Shown here piece by piece: positions 1 through 5,430 of a stretch of 33,995 nucleotides of DNA (the stretch's first letter is position 1; each line of letters starts with the position of its first letter). The notes beneath the pieces were generated by a model. It searched no databases, was not told where the DNA came from, and saw only the letters and a program-made list of their open reading frames with translations. Source of the stretch: Candidatus Merdivivens pullistercoris (GTDB lineage: Bacteria; Bacteroidota; Bacteroidia; Bacteroidales; UBA932); assembly GCA_017694935.1 (NCBI GenBank), contig JADIME010000018.1:1-33995 (forward strand), read 5' to 3'. A program made the translations under genes and the position numbers.

Positions 1-20
1 AGACAGGCTTCCGCGCAGGT

Positions 21-129
21 TTTTGTCGTTTTTTGAGGAGAATAGCAGCGCTATTTTACGATAAAAACGGCGAAAACGTGCCGGAAGGATGCCACAAAGA
101 ACTTTTGAAAAAATTTTAAACAGCTTCTT
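21..129 (-). repeat. Dispersed AGAAGC-headed repeat, left window copy
   Basis: About 105 bp that reappears almost exactly (I count about two mismatches) as an inverted copy at 33890-33995. Read on the minus strand it starts with the head TTAAGAAGCTGTTTAAAA, continues with CAAAAGTTCTTTGTGGC, and holds a small perfect hairpin AATAGC-AGC-GCTATT at 41-56. Shorter relatives lie at 656-708, 4870-4915, 26585-26633, 28058-28105 and 28287-28345. No open frame runs through it. Function unknown. Confidence 0.8.
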
Positions 130-163
130 AATCTATTGCTAATAAGGTAAATGACTTGGAAGC

Positions 164-216
164 CAAAAAAACGGGGCAACCTCTTTTCTGCTCATTTGCA
201 TAAATATAAGTTGCCC
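164..216 (-). terminator. Probable Rho-independent terminator of the GG-leader peptide gene
   Basis: On the minus strand, 12 nt after the peptide stop codon, GGGCAAC (216-210) pairs with GTTGCCC (180-174). A run of seven T residues follows (about 172-164). The loop is long (about 29 nt), so this is a plausible rather than perfect terminator. Confidence 0.5.
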
Positions 217-227
217 TCGTCAAATAA

Positions 228-506
228 TTAGAATCCTACACCCGTATTGTCATCACCTAAATTACCGACTATTCCGGCAGATCCTGGCGAACCTATGTAT
301 CCACCTCCCATATTACAAGTAAGTTTATCATTAATGCTTGAACAACTCACATACTTGTATGGACAATAAGCGTCTCCATTATGAGACTGGCAATAATGCA
401 CAGAACCTTTGCTTGTACATATCAAATTGCCTCCAATGATGTTGGATTCCTCCATTTTACCCAACCTGCCTTTTTCAAGGACTTTGAATGATTTGTGTTC
501 TTCCAT
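228..506 (-). CDS. Orphan cysteine-rich peptide with double-glycine leader (RiPP/bacteriocin-like precursor)
   Basis: A 92-residue peptide. Residues 1-26 look like a GG leader: a charged, amphipathic stretch followed by GKMEESNIIGG, with the predicted cut after G26. This resembles the 'natural product precursor, GG-Bacteroidales' leaders that are exported and cleaved by C39-peptidase ABC transporters. The predicted 66-residue core carries five cysteines at C30, C39, C48, C55 and C64 (spacing 9, 9, 7, 9) and then a Gly-rich tail without cysteine (residues 67-92). The gene has its own promoter-like sequence (534-565) and terminator (164-216), so it appears monocistronic. No transporter, radical SAM enzyme, cyclodehydratase or immunity gene lies next to it in the window. 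I recognise the leader type but not the core, so the product could be a bacteriocin, a signal peptide or an unmodified disulfide peptide. Confidence 0.7.
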   Translation of the reverse strand: MEEHKSFKVLEKGRLGKMEESNIIGGNLICTSKGSVHYCQSHNGDAYCPYKYVSCSSINDKLTCNMGGGYIGSPGSAGIVGNLGDDNTGVGF

Positions 507-533
507 AATATTATGACATTAAATTAACCAAAA

Positions 534-565
534 CAAAATTACTCTGGCTCACACAACTTGGTCAA
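534..565 (-). promoter_or_regulatory. Putative promoter of the GG-leader peptide gene
   Basis: On the minus strand TTG (565-563) lies 21 nt before TAATTTTG (541-534), matching the Bacteroidetes -33/-7 pattern. The expected start of transcription would leave a 5' leader of about 20 nt before the ATG at 506. Confidence 0.45.
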
Positions 566-655
566 TACCATAAATGGTAGACTTCGCCTGTTTGGCACAA
601 AAACATCATTTGCCATGCCGGGATATATGATTTTAGTCCGGGACTTTCCTACTCC

Positions 656-708
656 TGCCGGAACTATGTCACAAAGAACTTTTGAAAAAATCCGGACAGA
701 TTCTAAAT
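656..708 (-). repeat. Diverged copy of the AGAAGC-headed repeat
   Basis: Shares GCCGGAA, CACAAAGAACTTTTGAAAAAA and a TTCTAAAT end with the window-end copies, but the middle has drifted. It sits directly upstream of the cvpA promoter. The minus-strand frame of 74 codons that crosses it (763-539) is best explained as repeat sequence. Confidence 0.6.
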
Positions 709-711
709 AAA

Positions 712-743
712 TTTGCATTGCTCTCGGCTTCTTGTTACTTTTG
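712..743 (+). promoter_or_regulatory. Promoter of cvpA-tsaB with the conserved CTCTCGGCTTCT spacer
   Basis: TTTG (712-715), 20 nt, TACTTTTG (736-743): a full match to the Bacteroidetes housekeeping promoter. The spacer contains CTCTCGGCTTCT, which is also found in the promoters at 4204-4235, 28622-28653 and 28708-28739. The start codon of cvpA lies 39 nt after the -7 element. Confidence 0.75.
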
Positions 744-781
744 CCAAGCATTAACGTCTTCACTTATTTCAGGAACAGGCC

Positions 782-1276
782 ATGAATTGGATAGACATCA
801 TACTCATACTGTGTTTCATACCGGCCATCATCAGCGGGATACGCAAGGGCTTCATCTCGCAGGTGGCATCCATAATCATCATTGTGGCCGGTGTCTGGCT
901 GTCATACGAATTTTCCGGGCAACTGTCCGAATGGATGTCCGGCTGGCTGCATGCGAATGAAAATGTCATCCGTGTCATCTCATTCGTAGTAATTTTCCTG
1001 ATTGTCGCAATAATACTTACGCTACTGGCGCGGGTACTCGAAGGATTGCTGAAAATCATACTGCTCGGATGGCTGAACAAACTGCTGGGATTCATATTCG
1101 CCATACTGAAATACGCGCTTATCCTGTGTCTGCTGGTTTACGTGTTCGACATTATAAACAAAGGCGGGGCGATTATCCCGGAAAATGTCCTTGACGATTC
1201 GGTGCTGTATGGAGTCCTTTCGCACCTGAATGAAATCATATTCCCTTACCTTCAAGGATTCCTTACCTCGTTTTAA
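782..1276 (+). CDS. cvpA: CvpA family membrane protein
   Basis: A 164-residue inner-membrane protein with four hydrophobic segments (roughly 4-21, 27-45, 64-86 and 99-125) and the family's N-terminal pattern of an MNWIDI start followed by a GIRKGF loop between the first two helices. CvpA proteins are linked to colicin V secretion and envelope stress in Proteobacteria; their biochemical role is not settled, and in Bacteroidetes they are simply conserved membrane proteins. The ATG at 782 follows the promoter at 712-743 by a normal distance. Only 9 nt separate it from tsaB, so the two genes are probably cotranscribed. The shared transcript is not evidence of shared function. Confidence 0.9.
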   Translation: MNWIDIILILCFIPAIISGIRKGFISQVASIIIIVAGVWLSYEFSGQLSEWMSGWLHANENVIRVISFVVIFLIVAIILTLLARVLEGLLKIILLGWLNKLLGFIFAILKYALILCLLVYVFDIINKGGAIIPENVLDDSVLYGVLSHLNEIIFPYLQGFLTSF

Positions 1277-1285
1277 AGACATTGC

Positions 1286-1996
1286 ATGATGGACAAAAAA
1301 CCGATACTCATACTGATAGAGACAAGCACGGTCGCGTGTTCGGCCGCCATATCCGTGGGAGACAGGATTGTAGGATACAGAGAGTCCGATGAGCCCAAGG
1401 CCCATGCGTCCTGCCTTGCCGTTTTCATAGACGGGCTTCTGAAAGAACAGGGCATCTCCGCCAAGGAATGTTCGGCAGTGGCCGTAAGCAACGGACCGGG
1501 TTCCTATACCGGCCTGCGTGTCGGGGTTTCCACCGCCAAGGGCATAAGTTTCGGGGCAGGCATACCTGTAATCTCAGTCGGCACCCTCGACACCCTTGCA
1601 TACCAGGCCATAACGGAAAACCTCCTGCCTGATGGTTGCCGCACAATAGTACCGATGATCGATGCAAGAAGGATGGAAGTGTATTGTTCCGTATTCGACA
1701 CGGACGGGAACGAGACAGGAAAGACAGAAGCCGCCATACTCAATACCGGTTCTTTCACGGAAATAACAGATAAAGGGAAAACCCTGTTCATCGGAGACGG
1801 TGCCGAAAAATTCGCAAAACTGCTGGACGGAAGCCGCCTTAACGCATATTTCCATCAATGCTGCCCGAAAGCATCGGCAATGGCAATCCCTGCATTGAAA
1901 AAATATCTGAACGCGCAATTCGAGGACACCGCCTACTTCGAGCCATTCTACCTCAAGGAGTTTGTGGCTACGAAAAGCAAAAAAGGGCTTTTATAG
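1286..1996 (+). CDS. tsaB: tRNA threonylcarbamoyladenosine biosynthesis protein TsaB
   Basis: A 236-residue ASKHA-fold protein, partner of TsaD (with TsaE and TsaC-type enzymes) in making the t6A modification at position 37 of ANN-decoding tRNAs. Visible marks are the N-terminal ILIETST strand, the SNGPGSYTGLRVG loop (about residues 71-83) and AKGISF just after it, all standard for TsaB. TsaB lacks the metal-binding histidines of TsaD and acts as a scaffold. The start could be either of two adjacent ATG codons (1286 or 1289). The last 6 nt overlap the 3' end of the opposing lipoprotein gene at 1991, a tail-to-tail arrangement with no room for a separate terminator. Confidence 0.93.
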   Translation: MMDKKPILILIETSTVACSAAISVGDRIVGYRESDEPKAHASCLAVFIDGLLKEQGISAKECSAVAVSNGPGSYTGLRVGVSTAKGISFGAGIPVISVGTLDTLAYQAITENLLPDGCRTIVPMIDARRMEVYCSVFDTDGNETGKTEAAILNTGSFTEITDKGKTLFIGDGAEKFAKLLDGSRLNAYFHQCCPKASAMAIPALKKYLNAQFEDTAYFEPFYLKEFVATKSKKGLL

Positions 1997-3139
1997 CTCC
2001 GAACGGATGATACGCTCCAATTCCACGCGGTCGAACTCCCCGCTGTCGATGACAGTATCACCTATTATGACAACTGTCGTGGGCAAATCCGTAATATTGT
2101 AAAACGTCGAGGATGATGCATCGTAATCATTCACGTTTATCCAACCCGCATTCTGTTTGGAAACCACTTGCGCCCACAATGCCTTGTCCGTATCGTACGA
2201 AACGGCATAAATCTCGAGCCCTTTTCCCTTGTACTTGTCATACAACGGTTTCAGTACCTGAGTGTTGTATATGTTCTGAGAAGCATCCGACGCCGTCCAG
2301 AAATGCACCAGAATCACCGGCGCATCCACTGCGGACAGTTGTACGTCCTTTCCGTCCACGCCCGGAAGCACCAAATCAGGAAAACCGACCTCTTCGACAT
2401 TTTCCATGCCTATCCTCATGGCAAGTGCGTTTTCCCGGGATGAAATCTCTTTGTCCAATGCGTCAAGATATTTGGACTGAGGATAATACGCCGCTATCGA
2501 ATCGCGCACCCTTTTGAAATGGGCCACATCCGTATCAGTCGCGAATACCTGCAGGTTGTCACCCACACGCTGGAAAAGCACGCTTACCGAAGCCATGGAT
2601 GCAGGATGTTCCATGACGAAAGCCACGCACTCGCGATAGTATGATACGAACAGGCTGCCCATGTCCTTGCGGAAAGAATCCGCTTTCTGCATATCTTCAT
2701 AATTGGCAATCAGGCGATCCGACAATACCTCGAACTGCTCCGAAACCTCCGCGTACCTTTCATCGGCCAGACGGAGCAAATCGCAATCCCCGGAGCCTGA
2801 AACGGAATATCCGCCATCGGCAACTTCAACCCTGATCTTGTCCCCTCCTTTCAATACTAAGGAAGCTATCCTGTCACCGTTACTGTAAATGTAAAAGAAA
2901 TCCGGATCCGCAGCCGGTACTTTGACTTTAAAACCGGCATGACCAGACTCATCGCACACCAGAGTATCCACGACCGAATTTTTATTTACATCCAACCGGG
3001 TTACGACAATTTCGCTATCCGCCCCGTCTTTCATGCTTATAGAGACCCTGGCCTTCTTTTCGGATGTACATGACGGGGACAACAGTGACAGTGACACAAA
3101 CGACAATACCGTCAGTGTGCCGAGGATGGTTCTTCTCAT
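1991..3139 (-). CDS. DUF4369/thioredoxin-like lipoprotein lacking the CXXC motif
   Basis: A 382-residue predicted lipoprotein (signal peptide ending near LSPSC, lipid-anchored Cys24). Residues about 30-120 fit the DUF4369 N-terminal domain found before TlpA-like thioredoxin domains in Bacteroidetes. The middle part (about 125-235) is helical and charged, and residues about 245-380 have the AhpC/TlpA thioredoxin fold signature: VILVHFW strand, LYDKYKGKGLEIYAVSYD and a cis-Pro loop DLPTTVVI. Where redox-active members have WCxxC, this protein has FWTASDASQ, with no cysteine. It is therefore unlikely to be a disulfide oxidoreductase and may be a binding or structural relative. It lies 26 nt after the HIT gene on the same strand, probably in the greA operon. 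Confidence 0.85.
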   Translation of the reverse strand: MRRTILGTLTVLSFVSLSLLSPSCTSEKKARVSISMKDGADSEIVVTRLDVNKNSVVDTLVCDESGHAGFKVKVPAADPDFFYIYSNGDRIASLVLKGGDKIRVEVADGGYSVSGSGDCDLLRLADERYAEVSEQFEVLSDRLIANYEDMQKADSFRKDMGSLFVSYYRECVAFVMEHPASMASVSVLFQRVGDNLQVFATDTDVAHFKRVRDSIAAYYPQSKYLDALDKEISSRENALAMRIGMENVEEVGFPDLVLPGVDGKDVQLSAVDAPVILVHFWTASDASQNIYNTQVLKPLYDKYKGKGLEIYAVSYDTDKALWAQVVSKQNAGWINVNDYDASSSTFYNITDLPTTVVIIGDTVIDSGEFDRVELERIIRSEL

Positions 3140-3165
3140 GAAAATGCAATTTTCAATATGTGATA

Positions 3166-3570
3166 CTACAATAACTCGAAATTTCTCAATATCTCATTGG
3201 CCGTCTTTGCAAAATCAGCCTCGCTCATCTTCACCCGCTCTTTCTTGAAATCCATATCGGACTCAGATTGAAGAGGAATGAGATGTATGTGGGTATGAGG
3301 AACTTCCATTCCGAGCACGGCGACTCCTACCCTCTTGCACGGAACGGCTTTCTTTATAGCTTTGGCCACCTTGGCTGCAAACTTTGTCAGGCCTTCATAA
3401 GTATGCTCGTCCAAATCGAATATATAATCCGCCTCCGTGTTTTTCGGAATGACGAGGGTATGCCCCTCCGTCAATGGATTTATATCCAGAAAAGCATAGA
3501 AATCATCGTCTTCAGCGACTTTGTAAGAAGGTATCTCCCCTTTTGCTATGCGTGTGAAAATCGTTGCCAT
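3166..3570 (-). CDS. HIT family (histidine triad) nucleotide-binding protein, HinT-like
   Basis: A 134-residue HIT protein, the usual length for the HinT branch, which hydrolyses nucleoside phosphoramidates and related adenylated compounds. The triad H92-x-H94-x-H96 followed by LIP is plain, and the N-terminal IFTRIAKGEIPSYKV and FLDINPLTEGHTLVIPK blocks are typical. Natural substrates in bacteria are uncertain. It starts 12 nt after greA and precedes the lipoprotein gene by 26 nt, so all three likely share the greA promoter. Confidence 0.93.
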   Translation of the reverse strand: MATIFTRIAKGEIPSYKVAEDDDFYAFLDINPLTEGHTLVIPKNTEADYIFDLDEHTYEGLTKFAAKVAKAIKKAVPCKRVGVAVLGMEVPHTHIHLIPLQSESDMDFKKERVKMSEADFAKTANEILRNFELL

Positions 3571-3582
3571 GATACAGTCGGA

Positions 3583-4053
3583 TTATATTGATATTTCCAG
3601 AACTTCCAATTTCAGCATTCCGGCAGGAACCTGAACGTCCACGATGTCTCCCTTGCGATGACCTATCAAAGCCTTCCCTATAGGGGTAGTCACAGCAAGT
3701 TTGCCGGCCGCAAAATCGGCTTCACTTTCTCCCACAAGGGTATATTCGACTACCATTTTATTGTTAAGATTGCGCAGTTTCACCCTGTTGAGCATCTGGA
3801 TCTGGTCTGTATTTATCTTCGACTCGTCAATCACCCTCGCATTTGCGATCAAATCCTGCAATTTCGAAATCTTGAGTTCCAGCAGACCCTGTGCTTCCCT
3901 TGCAGCATCATACTCCGCATTCTCCGAAAGATCACCCTTGTCACGGGCTTCGGCAATCTGTTTTGAAATAACCGGCCTCTGTGCCATGGCTTCCGCCAAT
4001 TCTTTTTTCAGGCTTTCGAGCCCTTCGGCCGTAACGTAATGTAAATTAGCCAT
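3583..4053 (-). CDS. greA: Transcription elongation factor GreA
   Basis: A 156-residue protein of standard GreA length. The N-terminal coiled coil (about 1-75) includes the tip motif GDLSENAEYDAA, whose acidic residues enter the RNA polymerase secondary channel and stimulate cleavage of backtracked RNA. The C-terminal FKBP-like domain carries TPIGKALIGHRKGD. First gene of a minus-strand unit with the HIT protein and a thioredoxin-like lipoprotein. Its probable promoter (4204-4235) leaves a leader of about 140 nt, longer than usual, containing AGAAGC/GCTTCT inverted sequence (about 4090-4153). Confidence 0.96.
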   Translation of the reverse strand: MANLHYVTAEGLESLKKELAEAMAQRPVISKQIAEARDKGDLSENAEYDAAREAQGLLELKISKLQDLIANARVIDESKINTDQIQMLNRVKLRNLNNKMVVEYTLVGESEADFAAGKLAVTTPIGKALIGHRKGDIVDVQVPAGMLKLEVLEISI

Positions 4054-4203
4054 AATTATTTTCTTTGTTACTATTTATTCAAAAAACATCAAGAAGCAGT
4101 TACCCTGCATTTCCGGGACTGCCTCCAAAAACAGCTTATCATACAGCTTCTAAAAAAAGGAATCCCGTCTGACAACGGAATCCACTTTCTCCATTTATTT
4201 GGG

Positions 4204-4235
4204 CAAATATACGCAGAAGCCGAGAGAAATGCAAA
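4204..4235 (-). promoter_or_regulatory. Promoter of greA with the conserved CTCTCGGCTTCT spacer
   Basis: On the minus strand TTTG (4235-4232), 20 nt, TATATTTG (4211-4204). The spacer again contains CTCTCGGCTTCT, matching the cvpA and cmk promoters. It is the only strong promoter match seen upstream of greA. Confidence 0.75.
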
Positions 4236-4283
4236 TGAATTTGCATTTGCATGTTTGCATGTTTCGTCAGGAGGAGCCGGGAG

Positions 4284-4445
4284 GCCTCGGACTCACGGAT
4301 ACGACGGGCGGAACATGTGATGCAAGCCGTCAGGCTTGCATTGCCGAGGCGTGAACCGTATTTCCGGCGAAGCCGAATATCGCAGAAGCCGGAAACGGCA
4401 CGGCCTGCATCGCAAGGAAGGGACGGGTGCCCGGTTTGTACCGGG
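4284..4445. other. Hairpin-rich non-coding stretch upstream of greA
   Basis: GCCTCGG (4284-4290) pairs with CCGAGGC (4344-4350) and encloses a perfect 9-bp hairpin, ATGCAAGCC-GTCA-GGCTTGCAT (4320-4341). Next come TTTCCGGC/GCCGGAAA (4361-4368 with 4388-4395) and CCCGG/CCGGG (4430-4434 with 4441-4445). The stems are consecutive and do not overlap, as in a structured RNA, but no promoter was identified and the strand is unknown. Open frames through it (4251-4631 and 4336-4680) read the same repeat in different frames and look non-coding. Confidence 0.45.
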
Positions 4446-4487
4446 GGAAAGTGCTATGGTTTCGCGGCAAATCGATTCACTTTCCCC
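4443..4487. repeat. 45-bp direct repeat, copy 1
   Basis: Identical over 45 bp to 4549-4593, 106 bp apart. Each copy ends in inverted arms, GGGGAAAGTG and CACTTTCCCC, that can form a 10-bp stem around a loop of about 24 nt. The loop is conserved along with the arms. Confidence 0.9.
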
Positions 4488-4548
4488 GGAAGAATGGGAG
4501 AGGGATGCAGGCAGAATGGCCGTAGAACCGAGAACGCGATTATACCAC

Positions 4549-4593
4549 GGGGGAAAGTGCTATGGTTTCGCGGCAAATCGATTCACTTTCCCC
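4549..4593. repeat. 45-bp direct repeat, copy 2
   Basis: Second perfect copy of 4443-4487, including arms and loop. The copies lie in different reading frames relative to each other (106 is not a multiple of 3), which argues against conservation as protein. Confidence 0.9.
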
Positions 4594-4604
4594 CAAGAAT
4601 ACAA

Positions 4605-4845
4605 CATTGCATTGGCAGATGCTTTTTATGAAAATTCCTGGAGCGGTCACAAATCGTTTGATTTATGCAAAACCTTGTAAATCAACACATCCCGGGGGCA
4701 TGAGTTAAGTCTGCCTGCTCCAGCAGGCCTGTTATTACATCGTTGCTGGAGCAACTGAAAATTGTCAATATTTTACAAACTACACATTATCACCAAGTTA
4801 CAACACCGTGAATTAAGTCGGAGTGCTCCAGCAAATTCTGTTTTA
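4605..4845 (+). repeat. About 240-bp dispersed repeat with TGCTCCAGCA hairpins, copy 1
   Basis: Closely similar to the reverse complement of 28378-28618, from a GCATTGGCA start through to a GTGCTCCAGCAAATTCTG end. TGCTCCAGCA (4716-4725) and TGCTGGAGCA (4744-4753) form a perfect 10-bp stem around 18 nt. Further GCTGGAGC/GCTCCAGC words occur near 4639 and 4829. No substantial reading frame is preserved between the copies. Confidence 0.8.
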
Positions 4846-4869
4846 CACAGGCACAGTCAAACCAGCCGG

Positions 4870-4915
4870 AATGATGCCGCAAAGAACTTTTAAAAAATTT
4901 TTAACTGCTTCTAAA
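4870..4915 (-). repeat. AGAAGC-headed repeat just after the small repeat-protein gene
   Basis: Read on the minus strand it begins about 3 nt after the stop codon of the gene at 4918-5364 with TTTAGAAGCAGTT, then AAAAGTTCTTTGCGGC and a GCCGG end. It is in the same orientation as the gene it follows, as is also seen after the DUF4783 gene (26585). Confidence 0.7.
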
Positions 4916-4917
4916 GT

Positions 4918-5364
4918 TCAGAACTTGGGCCTCATTATCTCTGAGAAAATCACAAGCTTTTTCGGATCGTCTATCAATTTCTTCCCCGAACGGCTATCAT
5001 TTGAATGACTGTCATTCGGATGACCTCCATTCTCGGCAGAAGGGAAGACCTCCGGGACAGATGTGTTTTCAAGAGAAGCAGAAACGGCATCCCCATGCAT
5101 GGATGCAGGATTGCTTCCGGCATCCCATCTCATCGAAGCCTGTCCGCAAGGCGCGGCCACATCGCCATGCGGCTCCTCGGATACGGCCACATTACCATGC
5201 GACCCCTCATGCATGGCGGCATCGCCATGCGGCACCTCGGATACGGCCACATTGCCTTGCGGTTCGACATGCTTGACAACATTGCGGTACGGCCTGCGCA
5301 CCGGCGCATCGTCCATTGCCTCCAGAGCCTCTATCAACTCATCAAAAAAACTGCATTTTCCCAT
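4918..5364 (-). CDS. Small protein with internal His-Gly repeats and conserved-looking ends
   Basis: A 148-residue protein of unknown function. The N-terminus (GKCSFFDELIEALEAMDD) and C-terminus (KKLIDDPKKLVIFSEIMRPKF) look like ordinary folded or docking segments. I have the impression that such ends occur in small uncharacterised Bacteroidetes proteins encoded after ribF, but cannot verify it. Between them residues about 33-115 are low-complexity, with near-repeats such as HGNVAVSEEPHGD. At DNA level a unit of about 63 bp is repeated within about 5157-5260. No signal peptide or membrane segment. The ATG at 5364 has a strong AGGAGG 8 nt upstream, unusual in this phylum, produced by a triplicated sequence that begins in the end of ribF. 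Confidence 0.6.
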   Translation of the reverse strand: MGKCSFFDELIEALEAMDDAPVRRPYRNVVKHVEPQGNVAVSEVPHGDAAMHEGSHGNVAVSEEPHGDVAAPCGQASMRWDAGSNPASMHGDAVSASLENTSVPEVFPSAENGGHPNDSHSNDSRSGKKLIDDPKKLVIFSEIMRPKF

Positions 5365-5430
5365 TATCGCAACCTCCTGATTCCATTATCGCACCCCCCC
5401 TGGTTCCATTATCTCAATCTCCTGATTTTC
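5361..5430 (-). repeat. Triplicated 22-23-bp RBS/start-codon unit at the ribF 3' end
   Basis: Three tandem units, each reading (minus strand) ATCAGGAG-type purine block, then GCGATAATGG or GAGATAATGG. ATG codons fall at 5409, 5386 and 5364. The first unit is the end of ribF, whose TAA overlaps the ATG at 5409 (TAATG). The second contains a run of seven G (5394-5400). The ATG at 5409 opens a 7-codon frame whose TAA overlaps the ATG at 5386, which itself opens only a 14-codon frame. The ATG at 5364 starts the 148-residue gene. Confidence 0.8.

Noticed and set aside
539-763. 74-codon minus-strand frame between the peptide gene and cvpA
   Set aside because: It runs through a dispersed repeat copy and across the cvpA promoter, has no domain or signal peptide, and its sequence is explained by the repeat.
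4443-4593. CRISPR-like array
   Set aside because: Only two repeat units of 45 bp with one 61-bp interval and no cas genes in the window.
4251-4680. Two overlapping plus-strand frames (126 and 114 codons) upstream of greA
   Set aside because: They read the same 45-bp repeat in different frames and cross several hairpins, and the composition (many Arg, Cys and Pro) is not protein-like, so the region is treated as non-coding.
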